A stretch of DNA of 56,777 nt from contig JADLBJ010000124.1 in NCBI GenBank assembly GCA_020847765.1, forward strand, positions 1 through 56,777, in the 5' to 3' direction. Below are positions 7,754-16,071 of this stretch, one piece after another. Source of the stretch: Dehalococcoidia bacterium. GTDB lineage: Bacteria > Chloroflexota > Dehalococcoidia > Tepidiformales > Tepidiformaceae. A program made the position numbers and the translations under genes. Each line of letters begins with the position of its first letter. Position 1 is the first letter of the stretch. The notes beneath the pieces are model-generated. The model was given only the letters and a program-made list of their open reading frames with translations, ran no database searches and was not told where the DNA came from.

Positions 7754-9322
7754 CTAGGCACCTTCGACGAGCACGGTCCCGGCTGTGCCGTCGACGCTGA
7801 CGACGGCGCCGTCGGGGATAGTCCTGGTCGCCTCGCGCACGCCGGCGACGCACGGGACGCCGTATTCGCGGGCGGTGATCGCGGCATGGGAGAGGACGCC
7901 GCCCGCGTCGGTGACGATCGCCGCGGCGAGGGAGAAGAGCGGTGTCCAGGCGGGTGCTGTGAAGGGGCAGACGAGCACCTCCCCCTCTTCGAGGGCGAGC
8001 GCCTCGTCGAGCTCGAGGACGACGCGGGCGCGGCCACGTGCCTGGCCGCCGCTGGCGGGGTTGCCACGCAGCAGCGGCCCGGCGGTCGGAAGGTTGGTGC
8101 CTGTCACGCCGAACATCTTGGCCAGCATGGGGTTGACCGAGGCATCCTCGGGGAGGGGGGCGCCCAGGGTTTGGGGCGGAACGAGCTGCCGCCAGCGCTC
8201 CCAGGCCGCCCGCCGCGCGGCGACCCGCGGGTGGGCGGCCTCACCGTGGGCCGCCGCCGGTAGCTCTTCGAGGAGGAGAAAGAACACGTCGGCGGCCTCG
8301 GCGACGCTGCCCAGCGCGACCAGGCGGCCGCCGAGCGCGAGGAGCGGCGTCCGCAATGCACCGCTGGCGCGCACCTGCCAGTTCGCGCGGCCCTCCATCA
8401 CGGGGGCGTAGGCGTTCGCGTCCGCCAGAATCGCTGCGAGCTCGCGTCGCAGCTCCTCGCCGGGGAGGCGGGCCAGCGCCTGTCGCTCGGCCTCGTCGCG
8501 GGCCGCGGCCGCGCGGGCGTGAGCTGCGGCGGGGCTGTGCTCCGGCGCCCGCGCGTACAATCCGACCAGGCGCAGGGCGAGCGCCGGGTCCTCCGCCGGG
8601 CTCGGCTGGGAAAAGTCCATCCACGTCTGGTTGCCCTGGCCGTGGGCGTCGAGGACGGCCGCCAGCGCGTCCAGGAGTGGGCGTCCTCCGGGTGTTCTTG
8701 CGACCGCGGCGGAGTCGCCGCTGGCGGCGGCCGCCACCAGCTCGGGGTTGTGCTGAACGCTCTCGGCCAGCTCGCCGAGCGCCAAACCCCGGGCGGTGGA
8801 GTCGTTCGTCGTGCCCTGCAAGAGGGTCATGGCGAGCAGGTCGCTGCCGGGACCGAAGCTGCGGTTGCAGAAGGCGATCAGGCGTGCGCTTGGCGCCATG
8901 AGTCGTTCGAGGGGGGCCATCGTCAGCGCGAACGCCTGCGCGGAGATTTCGAACCAGGCCGGCATTCGGGCGGCCAAGTCGGCTGTCGTCGTCTGCGCGT
9001 AGGCGGCGTCGACGAGGGAGGCGCAGAGCGCCCGCACCCGCGGCAGGCATTCGGTTTCCCAGAGGGCGCGCGCTCCCAGCTCGGGCAAGAGAGGGGGCGG
9101 CCGCTGCGCGCCGGGCGCGGGAGGCGCGCCCAGCCCGTGGTAGAGGTAGCCGTTGACGACTGCGGGCTTGCCGCCGGAGCTCGCGCGCATGTACGCCGTG
9201 AAGGCCTGAGCGACGATTGGCGGGAGCGGCCGAGGCGTGTGCATTGCGTCCCAGAGCCAGGTGTACTGCTCCATGGCTGGGTCGGGCAGCCGGAAGTGCT
9301 CGATCTCGGGTTCGATGGTCAC
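7754..9322 (-). CDS. PEP-utilising mobile (phosphohistidine) domain protein
   Basis: 522 residues from GTG 9322, with GAGGG 8 bases upstream. A candidate -10 TAGAAT lies at 9361-9356, giving a short leader. The last 100 residues form the swivelling phosphohistidine domain of PEP synthase/PPDK/rifampicin phosphotransferase enzymes: LVCPFTAPAWTPLFSLAAA, then TDAGGVLSHAAITAREYG with the phosphorylated His, then GVPCVAGV. The first 420 residues are Ala/Leu-rich and helical and resemble the middle domain of such enzymes. No ATP-grasp (PPDK_N) motif is present, so the protein cannot make a phosphohistidine from ATP alone. It may need a separate ATP-binding subunit, as in split phenylphosphate synthases. 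The substrate is unknown. Confidence 0.8.
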   Translation of the reverse strand: MTIEPEIEHFRLPDPAMEQYTWLWDAMHTPRPLPPIVAQAFTAYMRASSGGKPAVVNGYLYHGLGAPPAPGAQRPPPLLPELGARALWETECLPRVRALCASLVDAAYAQTTTADLAARMPAWFEISAQAFALTMAPLERLMAPSARLIAFCNRSFGPGSDLLAMTLLQGTTNDSTARGLALGELAESVQHNPELVAAAASGDSAAVARTPGGRPLLDALAAVLDAHGQGNQTWMDFSQPSPAEDPALALRLVGLYARAPEHSPAAAHARAAAARDEAERQALARLPGEELRRELAAILADANAYAPVMEGRANWQVRASGALRTPLLALGGRLVALGSVAEAADVFFLLLEELPAAAHGEAAHPRVAARRAAWERWRQLVPPQTLGAPLPEDASVNPMLAKMFGVTGTNLPTAGPLLRGNPASGGQARGRARVVLELDEALALEEGEVLVCPFTAPAWTPLFSLAAAIVTDAGGVLSHAAITAREYGVPCVAGVREATRTIPDGAVVSVDGTAGTVLVEGA

Positions 9323-9397
9323 GACGGTTCCCTCGCAGCGTGCCGTTTCCGTCCGATTCTACGGGAGCCGTGACACGACTCGCGGGCGGGATATTCG

Positions 9398-12325
9398 TCA
9401 GGAGCCCGGGGCAAACCCGCGGCGCATGGTGTTCTCCGTGATGACGCGCGGCTGCAGGAACTGCAGGAGGTAGTCCGGCCCGCCCGCCTTGTCCCCTGCG
9501 CCGGACATCGCCATCCCGCCGAAGGGCTGGCGACCGACGACCGCGCCCGTGATTTTGCGGTTGACGTAGAGGTTGCCCACCCGGAATTGTTCGCGCGCGC
9601 GGGCGATGTGCGCCGGGTTGCGGGAGAACAGGCCGCCTGTGAGGGCGAAGGGCGAATCGAGGGCGACGTCGAGCGCCTCGGCGAAGTGAGCTGCGCGGAA
9701 GAGCAGGAGCACCGGCCCGAAGACCTCCTCGCGCGCCAGCCGCGACTGGCGCGACACCCCTTCGAAGACATGAGGCGCGAGGTACCAGCCCGCCCCTGCG
9801 GGCGCGGCTGCGCGGGCAACGAGCCGCCCTTCGGCGCACCCCGCGGCGACATAGCCCATGATCCCATCCTGGGCTACGTCCGACACGACGGGCGGTACCT
9901 GAGTCCAGGGGTCCTCCGGGGGACCAACGACAAGGCTCTCCACCGCAGCCGCGAGACGCTGGCGGAACTCGTCATAGGCGGAGCCCACGACGACGACGCG
10001 GCTGGCGGCGCTACATTTCTGGCCGGCGTAACCGAAAGCCGAGGCCAGCACGCCTGCCACCGCCTGGTCGAGGTCGGCGTCGTCATCGACGATGACGGCG
10101 TTCTTGCCGCCCATCTCCAGGACGACCCTCTTCACGTTGCGCTGGCCGGCCCGCACGATCGCGGCCGCGCGCAGGATCTCCAGGCCGACGGCATTGCTCC
10201 CCGTGAAGGCAATCACGTCCACTGCGGGATGTTCGACGAGCGCCTTCCCAACGGTCTCGCCACGCCCCGGCAGGTACTGCACGACGTTGCCGGGGACGCC
10301 GGCCTCGCGCAGCAGGCTCACGAGCTTCGCCGCCACGATCGGGGATTGCTCGGCCGGTTTGACGACGGCGCTGCAGCCAGCTGCCAGCGCTGCGGTCGTC
10401 ATGCCGCAAACGATCGCGAGGGGGAAATTCCAGGGGGCGATGACGGCGGCCACGCCGCGTGCCTCGTAGACGTAGGCGTTCGTCTCGCCCGGCACGGTCG
10501 TGAGGTCCAGCCCGCGGCCGAGCCGTTCCCCCTCGTCCGCGTAGTAGCGCAGGTAATCGACGGCCTCGCAGACGTCGCCGTCGGCTTCGGGCCAGGGCTT
10601 GCCGCTTTCGAACACCATCGTGGCCGCCATCTCCCAGCGGCGGGCGACGAGCAGGTCGGCGGCGCGGCGCAGGACGGACGCTCGCTCGCCCGCGGGTCGG
10701 CGGCGCCAGGCAGCAAGACCGTCGACGGCCGCGTCCACGGCGGCGACCACCTTGGCCGGTGTGGCCTGGGCGACGCGCCCGACGATCTGCTCGGGGTTCG
10801 CCGGATATCGGATCTCGGCCCATTCGCCGGTTAGCGTCTCGGTGCCGTTGACGACGAGCGGGTAGCTCGTGCCGAACTGGGCGCGGGCGGCGGCGAGGGC
10901 AGCGAGCATCGCTTCCCGTTGCTCGGCGCGGTAGAACTCGGCTGGCCGGCAGTTGCGAAAACCGGTGCCTCCGCCGGCAGGGGCCACCGGCTGGGATGCG
11001 GGCGGCCGCAAGAGATCCCCTGGGTCACCCTCCTCGTGGCGGTGGACGAGCCAGGACTCATTGGCGGTGTTCTCGAGCAGCCGGCGGACGAGATAGGCCA
11101 TGCCGGGGATGATCTCTCCGGCAGGGACGTAGACGCGCGTCTGGTGGCCGAGCCGCTGCACTGCCTTGCGCAGGCCCTCGGCCATGCCGTAGAGCATCTG
11201 AAACTCGCACTCGCCGGGACCGATGCCCGCTTCCTCGAGCCGCACGAGCGCCTGCGCGATGCTCCGCGGGTTGTGCGTGGCGAACGCCGGGCGCAGGTAG
11301 GGGAAGCTGTCGACGAGCAGTGCGGAGCACGCCTCGTAGCAGGCGTCAGTCTCGGCCTTCGCCTCGAAGACGGGGGGCTGGCGGTTCTCCTGGCGGGCGA
11401 GGACGACCTCCTCGTCCCAGTAGGCGCCCTTCACCAGCCTCACGGTGAGGGGCGTGCCGCGCTTGCGCGCCAGCTCGCGGAGACGGGCGAGGTCGGCCGG
11501 GGCGTCGCGCAGGTAGGCCTGGACGACGATGCCGGTGTCCTCCCAGTCGCGAAACTCGGCCGAGGTGAGGACGTCGGCGAAGACGGCGTGGGTCAGGTCC
11601 TTGAAGCGGTACTGCTCCATGTCGACGTTGACGAAGACGCCGTGGGCGCGGGCGGCGCGCAGGAGCGGCAGAAGGCGCTCCTGGACGGCGGCACTGGCGG
11701 TGGCGGGCGCCGCCGGCTCGAAATGGGACGTGAGCGCCGAGAGTTTGACGGAGACGTTCGGCTGGCGAACGCGCGCCGACGCCGAGAGCGGCCTCGCCGC
11801 CTGCGCCAGCACGTCTATCAGCTCCAGGTAACGGCGGAGGTATTCGTCCGCCTCCATGGCCGAGAGCGTTGCCTCACCGAGGAGGTCCACGGTATAGGCG
11901 GTGCCCGCCTCGTTGAGATCCTTCAGCCGCGGCAACGCTTCGGCTGGTGTCGCGCCGCCGATGAAGCGCGCGGCCATGGCGAACACGCCCTGACGGACGA
12001 CCCGCGAGAGCACCGGGCGGAAGGGCGCCGCGGCGCCGATCTCCGAGCCCACGCGCAGCGGGAGGGGCGTCTCGTTGCGGAAGTACTGGCGCATGTGGTC
12101 CGCGACGGCCGCGCTCGTGCGCAGGGCAGGCAGCACGTCGACGAAGCGGAGGAGCTTCACGCGGAAATGCGGGTCCTGCGTTGCCCAGGACATCAGCCGT
12201 TCCTGCCACCAGGCGGGCGTCAGCGCTACCAGCCGCTCCGGCCGGACCATGCCGAGCAGCTCCCGTCCCCGGTGCTGAATGCGGCCTTCGAGCTCGTCGC
12301 CGGTCAATGCGCGCGCGGCGGTCAC
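9398..12325 (-). CDS. putA: Bifunctional proline dehydrogenase / P5C dehydrogenase PutA
   Basis: 975 residues. It oxidises proline to pyrroline-5-carboxylate and then to glutamate. The N-terminal FAD-dependent proline dehydrogenase barrel spans roughly residues 1-430, with KLSALTSHFEP, VFVNVDMEQYRFKDLT, RLVKGAYWDEE and the substrate-binding RRLLENTANES. The aldehyde dehydrogenase domain spans about 470-970: PWNFPLAIVCG, VLEMGGKNAVIVDDDAD (Glu about 736) and YAGQKCSAASRVV (catalytic Cys about 771). The DNA-binding ribbon-helix-helix of enterobacterial PutA is absent, so it should not be a repressor. TAAGCT lies 6 bases before the GTG start, so the gene is probably leaderless. Confidence 0.93.
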   Translation of the reverse strand: MTAARALTGDELEGRIQHRGRELLGMVRPERLVALTPAWWQERLMSWATQDPHFRVKLLRFVDVLPALRTSAAVADHMRQYFRNETPLPLRVGSEIGAAAPFRPVLSRVVRQGVFAMAARFIGGATPAEALPRLKDLNEAGTAYTVDLLGEATLSAMEADEYLRRYLELIDVLAQAARPLSASARVRQPNVSVKLSALTSHFEPAAPATASAAVQERLLPLLRAARAHGVFVNVDMEQYRFKDLTHAVFADVLTSAEFRDWEDTGIVVQAYLRDAPADLARLRELARKRGTPLTVRLVKGAYWDEEVVLARQENRQPPVFEAKAETDACYEACSALLVDSFPYLRPAFATHNPRSIAQALVRLEEAGIGPGECEFQMLYGMAEGLRKAVQRLGHQTRVYVPAGEIIPGMAYLVRRLLENTANESWLVHRHEEGDPGDLLRPPASQPVAPAGGGTGFRNCRPAEFYRAEQREAMLAALAAARAQFGTSYPLVVNGTETLTGEWAEIRYPANPEQIVGRVAQATPAKVVAAVDAAVDGLAAWRRRPAGERASVLRRAADLLVARRWEMAATMVFESGKPWPEADGDVCEAVDYLRYYADEGERLGRGLDLTTVPGETNAYVYEARGVAAVIAPWNFPLAIVCGMTTAALAAGCSAVVKPAEQSPIVAAKLVSLLREAGVPGNVVQYLPGRGETVGKALVEHPAVDVIAFTGSNAVGLEILRAAAIVRAGQRNVKRVVLEMGGKNAVIVDDDADLDQAVAGVLASAFGYAGQKCSAASRVVVVGSAYDEFRQRLAAAVESLVVGPPEDPWTQVPPVVSDVAQDGIMGYVAAGCAEGRLVARAAAPAGAGWYLAPHVFEGVSRQSRLAREEVFGPVLLLFRAAHFAEALDVALDSPFALTGGLFSRNPAHIARAREQFRVGNLYVNRKITGAVVGRQPFGGMAMSGAGDKAGGPDYLLQFLQPRVITENTMRRGFAPGS

Positions 12326-12331
12326 GCTGCC

Positions 12332-12337
12332 AGCTTA
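12332..12337 (-). promoter_or_regulatory. -10 element TAAGCT, leaderless promoter of putA
   Basis: The minus strand reads TAAGCT-GGCAGC-GTG, where the GTG is the putA start (12325). The 6-base spacing matches the other start-proximal hexamers in this window. No Shine-Dalgarno is seen. Confidence 0.45.
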
Positions 12338-12417
12338 CCCGCAGTCCTCGCTCGGCGCCCGGAACCGTGACGTGTCCGCAAGGGGTGTTGCGCCTGTCAC
12401 CGGTCCCGCACTACGGG

Positions 12418-12423
12418 TACGAT
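12418..12423 (+). promoter_or_regulatory. -10 element TACGAT, leaderless promoter of dxr
   Basis: TACGAT is followed by GGCGGG and then the GTG at 12430 that starts dxr. It is divergent from the equivalent putA element 80 bases away. Confidence 0.45.
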
Positions 12424-12429
12424 GGCGGG

Positions 12430-13587
12430 GTGAGCACCGCTCCCGTGCGCGTCGCCGTCCTCGGCTCCACTGGATCTATCGGCCGGCAGGCCCTGGACGT
12501 CATTCAGAAGCTGCCTGAGCGCTTCACTGTCGTCGCCCTGGCTGCCGGGCGCAACGCACCGCTGCTCGCCCGGCAGATTGCGGCGTGCCGGCCGCTCTAC
12601 GCCTGGGCGGAGGCCGACGCCCCCGAACTGCGCGACGCAATGGCCAGTTGCGGCGCGCGCTGGCTGGGCATGGACGAGATGGGCCTCGCCCCGGAGGTGG
12701 ACGTGCTCCTCGTGGGGACGGCCGGTGCTGTCGGGCTGCAGCCGACGCTCGCCGCCCTCAACGCCGGCCGGCCGGTGGCGATTGCCAATAAGGAAGTGCT
12801 CGTCATGGCGGGCCACCTGGTGCGTCGCGCGATGCTCGCCGGGGGCGGCGACCTCCGCCCGGTCGACAGCGAGCATTCGGCCATCTGGCAATGTCTCTGG
12901 GGCGAAGAGCGGCACGAGGTGCGGCGCATCCTCCTCACCGCCAGCGGCGGCGCCTTCCGCGACCTGGACCTCGCGGCCCTGGCCGCCGTCACCCCCGAAC
13001 AGGCGCTTAACCACCCGACCTGGAAGATGGGAGCGAAGATCACCGTCGACAGCGCCAGCCTCATGAACAAGGGGATGGAGACGATCGAGGCGACGTGGCT
13101 CTTTGACGTCCCCATGGAGAAGGTCGAGGTCGTCTTGCACCGCGAATCCATCGTCCATTCGCTCGTCGAGTTCAGCGATGGAAGCGTCAAGGCCCAGCTG
13201 GGCGTGCCGGACATGCGCCTCCCGATCCAGTGCGCGCTCGCCTATCCCGAGCGGATGCCCGTGCCCCCCGCTCCGCCACTGGACCTTGCGGCCGTCGGCG
13301 CGCTCCATTTCGGGACGCCGGATGTGGAGCGCTTTCCCTGTCTCCGCCTGGCGATCGAGTCGGGGCGACGGGGGGACACGTTCCCGGCCGTCATGGCGGC
13401 CGCCGACGAGGTGGCGGTCGAGCGCTTTCTCGCAAGGGAGATCGGCTTCCTGGACATCGCGGCCGTGATCGAGGCGACGCTGGAGAAGCACGAACCGCTT
13501 GCCGATGCTGACCTCGAGGGCGTGCTCGCGGCGGACACGTGGGCGCGCCAGGTGGCCGCGCGTGCCGCCGCTGGAGTCGCCGGCTGA
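12430..13587 (+). CDS. dxr: 1-deoxy-D-xylulose 5-phosphate reductoisomerase
   Basis: 385 residues, the usual length. It converts DXP to MEP with NADPH in isoprenoid synthesis. The NADPH site is VAVLGSTGSIGRQALDVI at the N-terminus. ANKEVLVMAGHL, PVDSEHSAIWQC, LTASGGAFRD and KITVDSASLMNKGMETIEA hold the metal- and substrate-binding residues. The start is GTG 12430; upstream codons in frame are not family-like. The stop overlaps the rseP ATG by one base (TGATG). The dxr-rseP pairing is common in bacteria. Confidence 0.96.
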   Translation: MSTAPVRVAVLGSTGSIGRQALDVIQKLPERFTVVALAAGRNAPLLARQIAACRPLYAWAEADAPELRDAMASCGARWLGMDEMGLAPEVDVLLVGTAGAVGLQPTLAALNAGRPVAIANKEVLVMAGHLVRRAMLAGGGDLRPVDSEHSAIWQCLWGEERHEVRRILLTASGGAFRDLDLAALAAVTPEQALNHPTWKMGAKITVDSASLMNKGMETIEATWLFDVPMEKVEVVLHRESIVHSLVEFSDGSVKAQLGVPDMRLPIQCALAYPERMPVPPAPPLDLAAVGALHFGTPDVERFPCLRLAIESGRRGDTFPAVMAAADEVAVERFLAREIGFLDIAAVIEATLEKHEPLADADLEGVLAADTWARQVAARAAAGVAG

Positions 13588-14762
13588 TGGACATCCTCAC
13601 GGTCCTGCGCAATGGCGGGCTGTTTCTGGGCCTGCTGGTGCCCCTCGTCGTTATCCACGAGCTGGGACACTTCCTCGCCGCGAAAGCGTTCGGGATCAAG
13701 GTGCTCGAATTCGGTGTTGGCTTCCCGCCGCGCATAAAGGGCGCCACCTGGAAGCGCGGCGAGACCGAGTACACGCTCAACTGGCTGCCCATCGGCGGCT
13801 TTGTGCGCTTGCTCGGGGAGGAAGACCCAAGCGACCCGCGCTCGCTCGCCGCCGCGCCGCGGTGGAAGCGCCTGACGGTGATGTTCGCCGGCGTCTTCAT
13901 GAACATCGTCCTGGCCATCTTCCTGCTCGCCGTGGGCTTCATGATCCCGCGCGAACGTTCCCTGGCCCTCGCCCAGGTGACGCAGGTCGCCGCTGGCTCG
14001 CCGGCCGCGCAGGCCGAGATCACGGGTGAGATGCGGAACGGCGCGGTCCCGGCGCAGGGCCTCCAGCCCGGCGACATTGTGATGCGGGTTGAGGGCCGGG
14101 AGATAAAGAACACGAGCGAGCTGATCTACGCCAACCGCCTCCACCTGGGCGAGACGCAGAGCTGGGTCATCAACCGCGGCGGCTCGATCCTCACGGCGCA
14201 CGTCTACGCCCGCTGGCATCCGCCCACCGGCCAGGGCCCGACGGGCATCCGCGTGGGCGCGCCCGCCACCTGCTCCGGCCTCGACGACCAGGGCAACCCC
14301 ACAGGCTGCACGCCGCTCTACCCCTATACCGAGACCGTCTGGTACTGGCCCTGGAACGCGGTGCCGAAAGCCTTCGAGTCGCTGGCGGACACGGTCATCC
14401 TCACGAAGAACGAGCTGCAGGTGCGCTTTGGCGGTGGTGGTGGAGGGTCCGGCGACTCGGAGCCCGCCTTCCAGGGGCCCGTCGGCATCGCCGACACGAC
14501 GGGCGCGATCGTCGACCAGGCGGGCTGGCGGGCGCTCGTCGAGCTGGCCGCCCTGCTGAGCCTGAACCTAGGCGTCTTCAACGCGCTGCCGCTGCCCATG
14601 CTCGACGGTGGCCGGATGTTCTTCGTGTTCGTGGAGATTCTGCGCGGCGGCCGCCGCATCTCCCCGGAGAAGGAAGCGCTGGTGCACTTCGCCGGCTTTG
14701 TCCTGCTGATGTTCACCGTCCTGGTGATCACCTATTTCGACATCGCGCGCCTGGTCTCCTAG
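13587..14762 (+). CDS. rseP: Site-2 protease RseP, inner-membrane zinc metalloprotease
   Basis: 391 residues. The zinc motif HELGH (His24-Glu25, His28) lies in the first transmembrane segment, VPLVVIHELGHFLAAK. FGVGFPPRI and NWLPIGGFVRLLGEE follow. A PDZ-like region (about 135-205) contains PGDIVMRVEGREI. The third zinc ligand is in NALPLPMLDGGRM near the C-terminus, followed by two membrane helices. It should cut anti-sigma factors or leftover signal peptides in the membrane. An insertion at about 205-295 (WHPPTGQGPTG to GGGGGGSGDS) is longer than usual. Confidence 0.94.
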   Translation: MDILTVLRNGGLFLGLLVPLVVIHELGHFLAAKAFGIKVLEFGVGFPPRIKGATWKRGETEYTLNWLPIGGFVRLLGEEDPSDPRSLAAAPRWKRLTVMFAGVFMNIVLAIFLLAVGFMIPRERSLALAQVTQVAAGSPAAQAEITGEMRNGAVPAQGLQPGDIVMRVEGREIKNTSELIYANRLHLGETQSWVINRGGSILTAHVYARWHPPTGQGPTGIRVGAPATCSGLDDQGNPTGCTPLYPYTETVWYWPWNAVPKAFESLADTVILTKNELQVRFGGGGGGSGDSEPAFQGPVGIADTTGAIVDQAGWRALVELAALLSLNLGVFNALPLPMLDGGRMFFVFVEILRGGRRISPEKEALVHFAGFVLLMFTVLVITYFDIARLVS

Positions 14763-14774
14763 AGGGGCGTTCCA

Positions 14775-15104
14775 GTGCTCTACAGCCTTATCTTCCTGTC
14801 GCTCTTCACGGCGGGCTGGCTGGTGTGCGCGTACCTTCCCTGGCTGATCGCGTCCGTCCTGACGCGCGGCCATGCTGGCATGCGTTACCTCCCGCTCTGC
14901 CTGTTCACCGGCGTCGTGGGCGCGCTGGCCGTTCCTGCCTTCGGGCTGACGAACGCGGTCGGCCTGTGGCTCAGCTTCGCCGTCGCTTTTCTCGCGCCCG
15001 CCGCTTTGCTCGCTGCTCGCCGCTATGCCTTCGGCCACCCGACGCGCCAGCGACGCGGGGAGGCGAGCCCGGACATCGACCGCAGGAGTTCGAAGATTGT
15101 CTAA
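14775..15104 (+). CDS. Small membrane protein of unknown function
   Basis: 109 residues from GTG 14775, with GAGGGG 9 bases upstream and 12 bases after rseP. It has three hydrophobic segments (about 2-29, 37-57 and 61-84): SLIFLSLFTAGWLVCAYLPW, LCLFTGVVGALAVPAFGL and LSFAVAFLAPAALLAARR. A charged tail ends RRGEASPDIDRRSSKIV. It is not recognised as a known family. The operon position suggests co-expression with dxr-rseP, and its stop overlaps the following gene by 8 bases. Confidence 0.65.
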   Translation: MLYSLIFLSLFTAGWLVCAYLPWLIASVLTRGHAGMRYLPLCLFTGVVGALAVPAFGLTNAVGLWLSFAVAFLAPAALLAARRYAFGHPTRQRRGEASPDIDRRSSKIV

Positions 15105-16071
15105 ACCGCTCGCCCTGTCGACCATGTTCGCGCAGCAGGAGCGCTTCGCCGACGGTGGCGTCTTCGCCCGCTTTGCCGCCGCCGCCGGTTACGACGCCAT
15201 CGAGATCAGCCATTCGACGCGTGCCGACAAGCTCCAGCAGATCCTGGACGCACGCGCCCTGCCCGTCGTCTCCGTGCACCAGCCCGCGCCGTGGACGGCG
15301 CACGCCGACGGCCGCGGGAATTCGAAGCTGAACCTTGCCTCGTTGGACGAGGACGAACGCCTCGCGGCCCTCGCGCACGCCCTCGCGAGCCTCGACTGGG
15401 CGGCTCGCATTGGCGCGACGCGCCTGGTCGTACACCTCGGCGCGGTCCTCGACGGCGAGGAGATGTTCGCCGAGGAGTTTCGCATGCGCCGCCTCTTCGA
15501 TTCGGGCCGGGCCGCCGAGCCGGAGGTCGCCACTCTGCGTGAGGCTGCCGTCGTGCGGCGTGCGGCACTGGCCGGGCCCTGCCTCGCGGCCGCCCGCCGC
15601 TCCCTGCTGGCGCTGGTGCGGGCGGCGGCGCCCCACCGGGTGGCCATCGGTCTGGAGAACCGCTACCACTACCACGAGATCCCGCAGCCGGAGGAGTACG
15701 AATTCCTGCTCGAAGGATTGTCGCTCGAGGAGGCGGGCTACTGGCACGACGTTGGCCACGCCGAGGTCCTGCACCGGTTGGGCTTCGTGGACCGCCGTCT
15801 GTGGCTCAACCGCCTGTCGGGCCGGTGTGTCGGTGCCCACCTGCACGACGTTCTCGGCCTCGGCGACCATCGGGCGCCCGGTGACGGCGACGTCGATTGG
15901 GGGTACCTGGTGGCCGGCCTGCGTCACCTCGGCGGATTCACGCTGGAAATCAACCAGCACCAGTCGGACGAGGCCGTGGGCGCGGCCCCGGGATTTCTGG
16001 CCAGCGTCGGCCTCTTGGACGGGCCTCAGCCGACGACGTTGAACGCTTCGAGCAGCGCTACCACCAGGTAG
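15097..16071 (+). CDS. TIM-barrel protein, AP-endonuclease-2 fold (CbiR-like?)
   Basis: 324 residues from TTG 15097 (AGGAG 8 bases upstream), overlapping the previous gene; ATG 15124 is an alternative start. The metal-binding barrel pattern of sugar phosphate isomerase/epimerase proteins is clear: LSTMFAQQERFADGG, AGYDAIEISHS, LPVVSVHQPAPW, TRLVVHLGA, AIGLENRYHYHE, AGYWHDVGHAEVL, VGAHLHDVLG and TLEIN. The 'LSTM...' start and HDVGHAEV stretch recall the cobamide-remodelling phosphodiesterase CbiR, but this is from memory. A B12-dependent reductase (nrdJ) elsewhere in the window makes a cobamide role plausible. The last 46 bases overlap the Nramp-like gene tail to tail. Confidence 0.75.
   Translation: MSKPLALSTMFAQQERFADGGVFARFAAAAGYDAIEISHSTRADKLQQILDARALPVVSVHQPAPWTAHADGRGNSKLNLASLDEDERLAALAHALASLDWAARIGATRLVVHLGAVLDGEEMFAEEFRMRRLFDSGRAAEPEVATLREAAVVRRAALAGPCLAAARRSLLALVRAAAPHRVAIGLENRYHYHEIPQPEEYEFLLEGLSLEEAGYWHDVGHAEVLHRLGFVDRRLWLNRLSGRCVGAHLHDVLGLGDHRAPGDGDVDWGYLVAGLRHLGGFTLEINQHQSDEAVGAAPGFLASVGLLDGPQPTTLNASSSATTR

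Noticed and set aside
9587-12370. Long plus-strand frames opposite putA
   Set aside because: Low-complexity charged products without recognisable motifs; putA on the minus strand has complete active sites.
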